64,000 bases of DNA from Paramecium tetraurelia. Lineage: Eukaryota; Ciliophora; Oligohymenophorea; Peniculida; Parameciidae. Made by a program: the position numbers and the translations under genes. The notes beneath the pieces are model-generated. The model was given only the letters and a program-made list of their open reading frames with translations, searched no databases and was not told where the DNA came from. Of the stretch, positions 1 through 11,875 are shown piece by piece (position 1 is the first letter of the stretch; each line of letters opens with the position of its first letter). Where the stretch lies: the NCBI RefSeq assembly GCF_000165425.1, contig NW_001799002.1:5699-69698 (forward strand), read 5' to 3'.

Positions 1-470
1 TCAACTAATAAAACACACTTGAAAGCAATTTAATTGCAACTCCAAACCAACTCTTGCCTTTAAGGCCGTATGGATAAGAAAGAAATAGAACAAATGGGTA
101 GCCTATGTAGCCAGTGCCTCTCACTTGATGGAAAATTAATTAAAAGAGATGAGAAACGCCCCTGGTAACTCAAATTATTTAATTCACAATTCTTTAAATA
201 TTTATTACTTTAATCCACTAATCTCAGGTCATGGTGAATAACGTCTGAAGAGATAATTAACCTGATAAGAGTTAAGAATTAAATTATCTAATTAATTAAA
301 ATCTTAGGTATCTTTGAATCATCAATTTGAGCTAAAAGTTAAGAGATCATGTAAACTCAAATTACGGAAGATTATTGTATAGAATACAGCTTACAATAAT
401 AGAAAAAACCACATAAATTAATAAATAGTGACTATTTTTGTGTAATACTTAGCTTACCTTAATAATAATT
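1..470. other. AT-rich leading stretch without a clear gene
   Basis: No long reading frame in the ciliate code (TGA only stop) could be supported here on either strand. There are no telomeric C4A2 or C3A3 repeats at position 1, so the window does not begin at a macronuclear chromosome end. The stretch probably holds the upstream region of the TPR gene that follows. Confidence 0.5.
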
Positions 471-3400
471 ATGATTAAATTGGTTAATTGTGAGATTGAA
501 GATACTGTCCTGAAAGTTTTTGGTTATTTCAATCTATGTAGAGTTTTCAAACGGGAAAGACTATGAAATTATTGTTGTAATTAAATGCATTCCTCAGTTT
601 ATTATTAGAGATTGGCTGAAGTTCATTGAGCATAAATTAACAATTAACAAGTTTGAATTTGCCTAAATCTTCAATGTAAGTGTTGATAGTTTCTATAACA
701 TTAAAATATCACGACTTCAACTTCTTTTCTAGGAACTCTCTTTGACGATATACGGCATTTACACTTCAGAGACCTTCTGCCCTTTAATGGCATTAGATGT
801 GGTTCTCAAATGAGAGAGGATATATCAATTAAAAATATTATTATAAATAACCATAAAGTCAAATGTCCATATTAAAGTGATTGAAATATTCACCTTATAG
901 AGGAAATGCAATAAGCATTCAAAAAATATATGATCTTTTTTATATACCCTAGAAATTTATTTTACGGAAAGTGGATTGATGAGAGTTATGATTTGCAAAG
1001 ATTTTAATCATCAAAAGGTTGAGTTTTGATGGGTTCTTTAAAATTATGGAGCTTCGAGGTAAATAGTTTATATAAAAATAACGGAGCGTACGAAAACTTC
1101 TTCATTAGGCTATCCTGATTTTACAATAATCAAAAAAATGAGAGTAGTATGATAAAATTTGCAAGATTTATTATTAAAAAGATCAATCTTTCAGTAGTGA
1201 AACAATATCCATATATTTTAAAATTAAACTAAAATGAATTTGAATTAGTCTCATTCTGAAAAGGGGCATTTCAAAATTTTCTTATGTTCCACATTCAAAG
1301 TTATAAAAATTTAACACGCTAAAATGTTGCTAGGATTAAAATCAAAAGAATTTACATCTACTTTGTCAATATATTAAATAGAAAAAAAATTATGAAATTT
1401 CTCTATAGGTTAAGTTGGGAGCTTAATAAAAATCCTAATTTTTAATCTCAATTCACTGAAATACAGAATTATTTATCATAAGAAATATTGCATGAGCTGT
1501 TTTCTGATAGCAAAATCAAAATAAATCTAAACTTATGTAAAGACTATCAAAAGTATCTTAATTAAGTCCTTTAGTAGAGTATAAATAAGTTAAATAATTA
1601 TTTAAAGTTGGTTGAAGAATATCATTTTTTGTATATTTAATTCTTTATAAAAATAAAAAGTGAAATTTTGTATGGCTTGCTTAATTACATAAAATGAGGA
1701 AATAAAGCTTGCGTTATTGAATATAGTTTGTGAATACAAACAATTTTCAACTCAAATGATAAACAGGCAACATGAAGAAGTAAAAAAAGCTGAAACAAGT
1801 TCAATATTTCTAAATTATTTCTTTTAGTTTTAAGAAATAACAGAATAAAATGGTTAAGAAGAAATATGCCAGAAATTAAAAATTAATACATTGCTAATTA
1901 AACTCAAAAAGTAATATTAATATAATAAATAGGGTGTATTAATTTCTGAGAATTCCAATCGCCAAAATGAGCCCCTATAAAAGCAGAATACTTGCACTGA
2001 TTAAACAACCGGAAACGGCGATGATAATGATCAAATTTATGGTTAGAAATTATCAGGCATTTTTAAGGAACCTTTTTATAAGAAATAGAAAATTTCCTAA
2101 AAGCCAACCATTTTAGTTTGATCCCAACGTAAGAAAAAATGAATTTCAATAAAAGTATATAACTCAATTAAATTATATAAGGAGAGGCTTTACATTTAAT
2201 CGAATAGAATCGATTAGAGGAAGCTTTGGTTGTGATTGACGAGGCAATTAAGAAAGACTCTAGTAATCCAAGAAATTATGAATTAAAATGTAGAAATAAT
2301 AAATGATTTCCAGCAAATGTATTACTATTTATGAACCGGCTTACAGAGTCACTAGAATTTGCAGAAAAAGCAATAAAAAATGATATCTAAAATGCTAAAA
2401 ATTATGCAAGAAAAGGTTAATATTATTAATTATATTCAATTAGCTTACATATTACTATAGCTCAAAAGAGGTTTAGATGCTTTAGAGTATTTCAATATAG
2501 CTATTTAAAAAGACCCTGATGAATATGAATTCGAAGTTGGAAAAGGTATCCATCAATTTAAATTAGCAAATGCTTTATTACATTTGAATAAATTTGATGA
2601 ATGTTAAGCTAGTTATGATGTTGCCATATAAAAGAGCAACAATAAACCAGAAATATATTCAGAAAAGGGTAAATATATATTATAAAATTAAAGCTAATGC
2701 ATTAAGAATACAAAAAAAACACAAAGATGCTTTGATTTCATATGGTAAGGCTATTGAGCTGGATTCTTAATAACCTAGTTTTCATTCAGGAAAAGGTTGA
2801 ATTATATTTCAAAAATATAGCTCATACCTTACAAGAAATGAATCGGTTTGAAGAAGCCTTATTAGAATGGTAAAAAGCAATTGATTTAGAGCCTTCTAAT
2901 TCTAATTATTATTCTGGAAGAGGTAAATTAATCTTTTTATTTTAGCATACACTTTAAGATAGTTGAATCGAAATGAAGAAGCCGTAATATCTTACGATTT
3001 AGCTATTCAAAGGAATCCTTAAAACTATGAGCATCACTCAGGAAAAGGTTAAATTAATAATTTTGAAATTAAGCCTATTCGCTAAGATAATTGCAAAGAA
3101 ACATAGAAGCCATAGATTCTTTCGATTCTGCAATAAGCCTCTATGCTGATGATGCATATATCTATGCATAAAAAGGTTGAGCAATCATAAACTGAAAATT
3201 AGGCCTCGCCTTAAGAGAGATGATTCGCTATCCAGAAGCTGTCAAATGTTTCGAACAAGCTATTGAAAAAAATCCAGAAGATTATGAGTACTTTATTCAT
3301 AAAGGTTTTTCTTAAAACTTATGAATTAGCTGACACTTTAAGAGCCATGAATAAGGCCAAGGAGGCTCTGGATTCTTATAATCAAGCTATTCAAAGATTT

Positions 3401-4277
3401 CCTCAAGATGAAAGAATTTACGGAGCAAAAGGTAAACTAACCTAATACTCTTTATAGCATAGGCATTACGTCTTCAGAAAAATTATGATGAAGCTCTGAA
3501 ATACTTTGATAAAGCAATTTAAATGAATCCGGAAAATCCAAGTTTTTATGCAGGAAAAGGTTGATACTAATAAATTCCAAAATAGGTGACACTCTAAGAG
3601 ATCTGAATCGTTATCAGGATTGTTTAAAATATTTTGATCAAGCAATTCACTACCATCCTGAAAATTCATTTTATTATGGAGCCAAAGGTAGAACTTATTT
3701 AATAATTAAAGCGGATGCATTACGACACCTCGATCAATTTGATGAAGCGCTAAAATATGCCAACCTTGCTATAAATTGGAATCCAAATCTAGCTGATAAT
3801 TATGAGCTAAAAGGTAAATCACTATTTGTCAAATACTAGCAAACATTTTAAAATTCTAGCTAAAGATTGATGAGGCTTTGAAAAATTTTGACAAGGCAAT
3901 TAAAATAAATCCTGAACCTTCTAAATACTATGCAGAAAAAGGTATTACTAAATTAATTTATAATAACTTCAGCTGATACTTTAAGAGCGGTTAATCGAAA
4001 TGAAGAAGCCTTGAAATCTTGCGAAATTGCTCTTAATAAAGAACCATATAACCACAATTATATTGTAATTAAAAGTATAAATGAATTTATTTACTTAGTG
4101 ATTACTTTATTATAGATGTGTCGCTGGAAAGAATCATCAGAATTATATAAAATATTAAAATAAACATATCCAAATTAGGAATTTCTGAATCATATAAATT
4201 GTAAATATACAAAGATATTTTTAGGGAATATAATAATTTAAATGGAGTAATGTCTTAAAAGATTGGTCAATGATTGA
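471..4277 (+). CDS. Multi-intron TPR-repeat protein
   Basis: A long tetratricopeptide-repeat protein, a scaffold type that binds partner proteins; its partner is not known. The N-terminal half (about 471-2180) is coding in the ciliate code with mini-introns (for example 523-541 and 877-900) but matches no family I recognise, and one or two junctions near 676-735 and 1015-1130 stay unresolved. From about 2188 to 4074 come fifteen 34-residue TPRs with the usual pattern (A..L..L..Y.EAL..YD.AI..NP). Fourteen of them lie on exons of exactly 102 nt, separated by phase-1 introns of 21-31 nt. A last half-repeat and a Cys/Lys-rich tail end at a TGA at 4275-4277. The start at 471 is the first Met giving a continuous frame through the 19-nt intron. 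A decayed copy of the 3' end lies near 11.2 kb, so the tail belongs to the duplicated unit. The TPR part is firm, the N-terminus less so. Confidence 0.75.
2188..4098 (+). repeat. TPR exon-intron ladder, one repeat per 102-nt exon
   Basis: Exons at 2314-2415, 2444-2545, 2567-2668, 2694-2795, 2821-2922, 2946-3047, 3074-3175, 3203-3304, 3330-3431, 3458-3559, 3586-3687, 3712-3813, 3840-3941 and 3973-4074 are each 102 nt. Each starts after the first base of a codon and ends in a Lys codon plus one base. The fifteen introns between and around them are 24, 28, 21, 25, 25, 23, 26, 27, 25, 26, 26, 24, 26, 31 and 24 nt, all beginning GT and ending AG. Exon sequences are clearly related while intron sequences are not, as expected if an exon-plus-intron unit was amplified in tandem and the introns then drifted. 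Confidence 0.9.
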
Positions 4278-5113
4278 AATATATTTCAAAAGAAATATAA
4301 ATATATTTATCATTAGAAAATAACTTATACATTCATCTAACTGAATACTAAAGCTTTAAATTGTAGTAAGTATTATACTCAATATTTGGTGTGGTTGCCA
4401 CATTCAAATTATTCATTATTTAATAAAATACCAAGTTTTATCCCCTCTATCGTGTATTAATAGATGATCTTCTTTTTCTAAAGACACTTTACACACTACA
4501 AACAGCTTAAAATATTCATAACCAATTACTCTTCTACAGCTTTGTATAAAAACTATATTATCAAATTTTCACCTTTGTTCCTTTCTTTAAATGTCTTTAG
4601 TTAAATTTCGACATTCATTTTTTTAATCTCTCAGGTTTGATATAGTTATTATTCATTATCCATTATTGCTTAGTAAAGTGTTTAAATCTTCCTGCTCTCC
4701 ATATTAATTTTTTACTATCCAATCAGCCAATCAATCAGATCAAACCCAAACATCTATTTCATAGAGCTATTAGCAAATCATATTAGTCTACAAACTTAAC
4801 TTTCAATTGGCCAAAACCTAAACATAAATAACCAAGAAAAAAAAAGTTTAGTAGTGTGCCTATTCAATAGAAGTAGCTTAAAAATTTAAATTATTATTAA
4901 TTAACCAATGGTTTTATACAGTTTCAAGTGAAACTAAAACGATCAATCTAGAGTATAAGTCCATAAATATACTCATCTAAACTCTGTTATTGATTGATTA
5001 GAGATGTCAAAGGTGTGCTTCTGATAGATTTGAATTATTCTTTCAAAGTAATTAATAATAAATTAAGATATTAAGATATTAAAATTATTATATTTATATT
5101 TTTGTATATGAAA
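4278..5113. other. Intergenic, no gene seen
   Basis: AT-rich spacer between the TPR gene and the dead Rho GTPase. No ciliate-code frame worth reporting. A much altered counterpart lies around 11.52-11.87 kb in the second unit of the duplication. Confidence 0.5.
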
Positions 5114-5755
5114 TCAAAATATTAGGCACTTTTCTTTTCCATCGCTTTTTTTACTTGAGGCATTTTAAGAGTTGACACCTTTACCTAAAGCTACATTTCT
5201 AATTGCCAAGTCAAAAATCTCTTTAACACCTTCCTATGTTTATGTAGAACATTCTAGATACTAACATTGTAATTAATTTATGTTTGACTTAGCCTTATAA
5301 TTATAGAAATATATGTACTGCTTCATACTAAACATGATTTGGATTTGCTACATTTCTCATGTCTTTATTATTTCCAACAAATATTTTTGGTACTTATTTT
5401 AATTCAGGAGTTTCCACTTCTTAGTACCATTTATTGATTGCATTTTTAGAAGCTTTCTTGATCAATAACTGAGAAGATGATTAAAAAGACATCAGCCTTA
5501 CCATAACTCAATTACCTTAGTCTGTTATATGTTTCTTATCCTGCAGTATCCCATAAACTTAAATTAACTGTCTTGCCTTCAAAAGCTGTTTAAATCGTAT
5601 AATTTTCAAACACCTAAGGGACAAAATCTTGTGTTAAATGATCCTTTAAATAACTAAAGTTGAATAAACAAATACCTCAACAGAATGTCATGTTTGCCAA
5701 CACCACCATCACCTAAGGCAACTAACTTTATTGAAATTGAATTTTTTTCAGACAT
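5114..5755 (-). pseudogene. Dead Rho-family small GTPase, unit A
   Basis: On the minus strand from an ATG at 5755 a 22-nt intron joins a Rho-type GTPase: P-loop region GDGGVGK, switch II WDTAGQE, a Rho-like middle with KWYQEVETPE, and a CLIF CAAX end, the signal for prenylation and membrane attachment. Rho GTPases are GTP-driven switches for actin and membrane traffic. Several things say it is dead. The P-loop Thr/Ser after GK is His. The (N/T)KxD base-recognition motif reads NNKD. The SAK motif is changed. The frame also shifts at least twice (after ESF near 5450 and again near 5310). Sequencing error could explain one shift but not the lost active-site residues. A worse-preserved copy sits at 11.88-12.27 kb. 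Confidence 0.7.
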
Positions 5756-6034
5756 CACACAAAATTTATATTTAATAATTATATATATCCTTTGAATATG
5801 TTAAGTAATGCTGAAAGGCTGTTGTAAAATTAATATTTGAGAAGGTGTACTGAGTGAAATCCTAAATTATGGTCTGCTTTTGGTTCTATCGTAATGAATA
5901 CGATCATGTTATAATTTAAAAAAAAATCGAAGAAAATGCACAAAATTTAATACATATATAAAATAATTAATAACAATATAAAAATATACATCAAATAAAT
6001 TTCTCTCGCGTATAATGATCTCCTATATTGCTTT

Positions 6035-6214
6035 TCATACTTTGATGTACACAGAGCTTGACATTAGAATAATGATGTTAATTTCAATCAATCTATGAAA
6101 TATTAAACTCTAAAATAGTTAATGAATTGATTTTGGCAAGAGCGATGGCCATAATTTATTTATAGCTTTGAGCTCTGCCTTTAATTTGCTACTTTAGTGT
6201 TTTCCAAATAGCAT
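6035..6214 (-). CDS. Small ORF, unit A copy (uncertain)
   Basis: A 59-codon frame starting MLFGK on the minus strand, directly upstream of the Rho remnant. Its first 20 or so codons match the small ORF of unit B (12436-12681), including a shared SSKLKAELKAINK segment. After that the two frames part through small indels, so at least one copy is broken. No family recognised. It is listed because this stretch is better conserved between the two units than its surroundings. Confidence 0.3.
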
Positions 6215-7752
6215 TTGAGAATGTAATATCTGTATCATGTTTTAAGAAGTGATTTAGCTGCTGAATTTTTGAAAATGGGAAAAGTTTTAAGAAGTTACAT
6301 TTAAAAACCTCAACACATCTAATAAATATAAATTTTAATAACAATCGCAAGCTATTTTAATATTATATTTTATTGACTAATAGATTTTATGATTTTGAAA
6401 TTAAGGGTAATTATGCATTATAAACTTCATTAAAAGGCATGGTTATATTCCTTCTCAAAAATAGTTTATAGAGAAACGAACATTGATTAGCGCAGACTTT
6501 TAATATAGAAAATTCAATTTTAAGAATGTTTAGATAAAATAATAATCGTATAAGTGGATCTATTTTATTCATTACTATCGATGTCAAGCCTAATAATATT
6601 ATTTCTAAACTTATAGACCAAAACTGTAGATTTAAGAGAACTCATATTAATTACAAATTACAATTTATACTTATATATATTAACAAAAGGAAAATTCGAT
6701 ATTACAATTTCTCTAATTTATATTGTAATAAATAAAAATCATAATAAAATATTAATTCTTAATATTCCAATTGAGGCTGAAGCTTTAGAGATTCATTTTT
6801 ATTAATTATTTATAGAGTCTTTAGCGTAAAAAAAATATTAATCATATATAATCTCACAAGAATTTAATAATTCAAACTAAAATATTTTCAAACTATTTGA
6901 ATATATACATAATTCATTTTTGGAAACAACTAAATTAGACTATTGATATCCAAATTTAACTACTTGACATTAAATTGATGTATATCAACCTAAAGATGGA
7001 TTATGTTATTTGATTTTTTATGTATTTATTATTAGAAAAAGCAAAAATAGTTTTCAATCTAATATTAAATCAAGATCATCTTGCATAATAAGACTATCTT
7101 TCTTTACTAATATATTCCAATAATATTACATTATATTATTTCTGTATAAAAACAATTAAGAGTACATAAACTGATTTTTTGAATTGTAAAATAGTGGAAA
7201 ATAAAAAAATTGGTTTATTCTTTTTCTCTACCTATCTTCAAAGAGCTGATGAAAGGATTAATTATATTCCATAAAGATGTTTGACAATTTACTAGATCTG
7301 TTTTTATTCTTGCTGGAAAACATAAATGATTTAAATATATTGCCAAAGAGATGCAAAAAAAGAAATAAGTAAAATAATAACTAATGTTTCAAAATATTTG
7401 TCCCATTCAAAAAACTCCTTAGGATAGATATTAGGCCACTGAATTAATCGAATCTCTATGAAATTTGAAATAAGCAATTCTGATTTATTAAGAATTGAGA
7501 ATTTATTTTAAAATAAAGAATAAATTTATTTCCTTGAGGTAAGTGGAAGGCTTTTGTTTATTTAACTGGATTTGAAAATTTAAGTTGAAGTAATTCAAAA
7601 TAAATTCAAAGCAAACTTGATTGTTACATAAATTAAAAAAATTTATATTGCTAATCAATAATAAATTCGACCAAACACCTCAAATTTGGTTCATATTTGC
7701 TGAATTTCTTATTCATTTTCAAAATTAAAATTAACTTTAAACGATACATCAA
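6215..7752. other. Long AT-rich spacer, partly duplicated
   Basis: No gene seen. Roughly 6.96-7.38 kb is a close match to 14.18-14.62 kb, the same position upstream of the second glycosyltransferase, so the segment may contain the shared promoter region. The last 100 bp before the ATG at 7753 is less well matched. Confidence 0.5.
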
Positions 7753-9297
7753 ATGAGTTCTGCTCCTAAAATTCAAAGACTCGTATTCTCTAGTGAATTA
7801 CCAGAAAATCCTATGGCAAATAAAATGACATTAAAGAAAGACAAAACTTGTGGAGGAAGGATCAGATGGAATTTGGTTTTTAATGTAGTAATGATTGCAA
7901 TGGCAGGCTTCCCTTTTTATCTTCCCTTAGAGGCTACTTTGGGAGTTAACTGTTTCTATGCTTTATTGTGGATTTTATTTTTAGTTTTGGCTGCCAATAC
8001 ATAATCAAAAATCCACTAAACGATGAAAAAGGTGTCTAACAACTCTTAATAACCTCCAAATCCTACACCTATCAAATTCATATTGATGACATTTATATAC
8101 AAAGAACCTTTAGACTTGCTAGTAAAAACACTCCAAAATATTCAACAACAAAGAATAGCCAAAGAGATCATCATGGTTGTTTGTATGGAGGAAAAAACTC
8201 CAGAGAAGGAAACCAAAATTGATGCAGTATTTGAATAATTCAAAGACTGTTTCGATTAACTCATAGTTACTGTTCATCCTTATGGAACTCCTGGAGAGAT
8301 TCCAGGAAAATGCTCTAATACTAATTATGCTATTAGATCAGTGTTGGCTCATTTAAAATAAAGCAACCCTAACTTTGACCCAAAAAAGTACTTTGTAACT
8401 AATTTTGATGTGGATACATTATTTCACAAAAACTTTCTAGATATTTAAATGATGAACATACTGAAAGAGAAAGATAGAAACAATTTTGTTTGGTAACCAG
8501 TTTTATTTTATAATTGGGGACTTGATAAACTTAGTTTTTTCACAAGAATTACAGGATTAGCTAGAAATATGTTAATGATGGGAGCGTTAATTCCTTTAAA
8601 CATAAATATTATGAGTGTCTACACAGCTTCCTTATAATTACACATAGAGGGAGACTTTTGTCATCCAGCATATTAAATGGATGACATAATCTGCTATATT
8701 AGATGGAAGACTTTAAGCAGAAGAGCTCTTAAGATAAAACCAATTTATTGTCCTACTATTTCAGGACCTACTTCTGGTTCAAATATGTGGTAAGAATTCA
8801 TTGAATGGATCAGGCAGAATAAGAGATGGAGCATAGGGTCAGCTGAAGCTTTCCATTATTTCATAATTAAAGCTCCAAGAATAAGGTTTTGTTAAGCATT
8901 CACATGGGCCTGCAATTATCTTAACTATTATGCCTCCTTCATTTGTGTTTAAAGCTTATTATTGATTACAACCACAATAAGACTCTTTGCGATGGAAACT
9001 GATCCTAATTTATAACAATATTTTTGTATCCCTTTGGGTGTCGTTTATATCTGCCTTTTTTGCATGATGGTCATGAATAAAATCGCAGTAAAATATCTCC
9101 TAAAGGATATTGTAGTTGAAATTATACCAATATGGAAAGACTTCATTCATTGGATATTAAGTCTCATAGTAATGGTTGGGTATGGACTGATAGTGTTTTA
9201 TGGGTTCTGGGAAATTTTCTTTTGTGGTAAAGGAGTTTGTACCCATGAACCTTCAAAGAAGAAAGTACTTGATGCCAATTGTTTAGCGTAAAGATGA
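7753..9297 (+). CDS. Processive family-2 glycosyltransferase, copy A
   Basis: A 514-residue integral-membrane glycosyltransferase without introns. Two hydrophobic stretches lie near residues 38-83. The cytosolic GT2 core then shows a TNFDVDT metal-binding aspartate motif and a RQNKRW motif matching the Q..RW signature of processive enzymes (cellulose, chitin and hyaluronan synthase type). Several C-terminal membrane spans follow. Such enzymes polymerise a sugar from a nucleotide donor and export the chain; the sugar here cannot be told. Copy B (14980-16563) is nearly the same, but copy A has one extra base near 9276. Its last residues are therefore read in another frame and the protein ends 13 residues earlier. 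That tail lies past the catalytic core, so activity may survive. Confidence 0.85.
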
Positions 9298-10146
9298 AAC
9301 CGTGATAGAGATTCATCAGTAACAGAATAAAATTTGATGTAATTATGTTTATTATATGATAATATATTTTATAAATGGTGTTTTATTATATATTTATTTA
9401 AAATCTCTGATTAAGCCCTTATTTTAATTGAAGCATAAGATTTAAACTTTAATTATAAAACACATAAATATTAGATTAATGTTTAATTGGATTTAATAGT
9501 CTATTCTGAGCAAAAATTGAAGCATATTTTTCCTATATTACTAGATTTTAAGATAATATTAATAAGATAAAAGCATTAATTTAACAAAGAAATTTTATTT
9601 TGTTTCTTATTTCCAACAAAAGAAAATATAAACAAAAATTAATCAAAAGAATCGATTTGTCTAATATTTAAGTATCTCTTCATTTAATCAGAACTCAATA
9701 ATCTCAATAATCTCAATAATCTCTGTGTTATCTCGCTGGAAAAATAAAAATATCAAAATAATTCAATATTTAGAATTATATAAATGCCTAGCGTCTATTG
9801 AAAAACTCATAAATCACGTTGGAAACAAAGAAAAGTACTCTCATGATTTAAACATTTTATATCTCTTTAGAATTTTCAAGTAATTTTGTGTAAATTAATA
9901 CAGAAGAAATTCGAAACTAAATTATATACCATTGGTTTGAAGTTTCCATTCCTTTAATTATACTTTTAAAATCAATTTATGAATTTGGATACTATTTGAT
10001 ATTCGTATCATGTTATAAAAATATTAGATAATTTAAGAAATGTATATATATTATGACTAGTATTAAAAGTAATCTAGAACAAATTTGTATTACAAGTATG
10101 ACTATGAATGATTAGTAAACTATCAACGACTTATTCAGTATTTATC
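9281..10146. repeat. 866-bp block identical to 16507-17372
   Basis: The last codons of the glycosyltransferase and all of its 3' flank match the same place in unit B without a difference I could find, although this is non-coding AT-rich DNA. The block stops at the run of Ns. It contains a short tandem repeat (unit aatctcaata, three copies, 9693-9725). Either very recent gene conversion or duplication, or the same genomic sequence placed twice by the assembler. Confidence 0.85.
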
Positions 10147-10296
10147 NNNNNNNNNNNNNNNNNNNNNNNNNNNNNNNNNNNNNNNNNNNNNNNNNNNNNN
10201 NNNNNNNNNNNNNNNNNNNNNNNNNNNNNNNNNNNNNNNNNNNNNNNNNNNNNNNNNNNNNNNNNNNNNNNNNNNNNNNNNNNNNNNNNNNNNNNN
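10147..10296. other. Assembly gap of 150 N
   Basis: A run of exactly 150 N. The left edge coincides with the end of the identical block of unit A; the right edge opens inside a WD40 gene fragment. Distance and content across the gap are unknown. Confidence 1.
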
Positions 10297-10940
10297 GCCG
10301 AAATAGATAGGCAAGCCTTTGAAGCCATTTCAGTCTCTTTCTCAAAAAAAGTTTCTATAATTGCACCTCATAGTTTAGATGTATATATTTTTTATAGAAA
10401 TGTAAGAAAAGATAATAAAAAGCCAAATTGAATGCTCATTTTAATAGAATTCTATCAGTCTGTTTCTCTCCTGACGGTACTACATTAGCATCTGGTAGTT
10501 ATGATAACTCTATTGGTTTATGGGATGTTAGAACAGGATAATAAAAAGCCAAAATAAATTGTCATACTGACTAAGTTATATCATTCTATTTCTCTCGCGA
10601 TAGTAATACATTAAAATCCAGTATTGATGATCACTCGTTTCGTTTGTGGGATGTTAAAACAGCAAAAGAAATTTAACCTCAACACAATATTTTTATTAGT
10701 TAGTTTGAAATACCACTTTATAGTCCATCCATTATATAACCTGGTATTTATTTTTATTATACTGAAGCTAACATTGATCATGGAATATTCAGAAAATGTA
10801 AATACTTAACCTTGCAAGCTAAAGGAGCATTAATTTTGAAAGGAGAATTTATAAATTAGTAAGGCTTAGATTTAAGATACTTATTCAAATCTAAAGGTAG
10901 TTTGATTTTAGAAAACTAAATACAATAGGAAATTTATTGA
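10297..10940 (+). pseudogene. C-terminal fragment of a WD40-repeat protein
   Basis: From about 10428 one ciliate-code frame runs to a TGA at 10938-10940. It reads an SVCFSPDGTTLASGSYDNS blade ending LWDVRTGQQKAK, then a second weaker blade ending LWDVKTAKE, then a Gln-rich C-terminus. The frame just after the gap shows a third, decayed blade (SVSFS... with a degraded tail) in a different phase, so the gene is broken here. WD40 blades build beta-propeller scaffolds. The rest of the gene would lie in or beyond the gap. Called a fragment or pseudogene rather than an intact gene because of the phase change and the poorly kept blades. Confidence 0.65.
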
Positions 10941-11204
10941 ATTATGAACATTTTACAATATCAATTAAATGTAATTAATTCAGTATGACATCTTTTCACC
11001 TCTTACTAGGATTTTGATAAAAAAAAATGTCCCAATCTATCTTATTATAAGTGATGAATAAGAATTTAATCATGAAGGCAAGTACAATATAAATGATATT
11101 TCATATAATGTTGCTATAGTATTATAAGACTTCGCAATCATCAGTAATTTAATTCAAAAGGAATTCGCAGCAATTAGTATTATGAATCAATTCGAGGATA
11201 TAAT

Positions 11205-11520
11205 TAATTTAATTAATAATTTCAGCTGACACTCTTAAGAGCAGTTTCGAAATGAAGAAACCTTGAAATTTTAGGAAATTGTCCTTATAGAAAGATCCAC
11301 GTAACCAAAATTATATTATAATTAAAAGTATAAATGAATTTATTTTTTTAATGATTACTTTATTTTCAAATTAGCATTTATCTCCTTCTATTATTAATGT
11401 GTCGTTGGAATGAATCATCAGCATTATTGAAAATATTATAATACATGTATTCAAATTAGGAATTTCTGAATCAAATAAATAGTAAATATAAAATGGTATT
11501 TTAAGGAAATATAAGAAATT
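11205..11520 (+). pseudogene. Decayed copy of the TPR gene 3' end
   Basis: Matches 3955-4230 of the TPR gene: the last intron-bounded repeat (a GCTGACACT-type start at 11225), the intron position and the Cys/Lys-rich tail are all recognisable. Small indels and an inserted stretch destroy the frame. It marks the left end of duplication unit B. Confidence 0.75.
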
Positions 11521-11875
11521 CAAAAATTCAAAAAGTTAATTCTAATTTAAAGGCAGTAATTAGTTAAGGCTAATTAGAAAATAACAAAAATGCTCTAGAA
11601 TATTTTAACGTACAAATCTTTGATTTTCCATTTTATTAGCTTAATGTAAAATCAAAGATATATATTTATTTACACTTTTGATTTAGAAAAATGGATCACT
11701 TAAAAAATTTCAAATTATTATTCACTATTTGGTTTTTCATAGTTTGTGGAGAAAATAAAACGATATACATCAATTCAGAGTGGAATTCCATAATATTCCC
11801 ATCTGTGTTTTGTTTAGAGGAGACAATATTATACTTCCGACTTATGAGATCAAATAATTAATCATTTTTTTTTCC

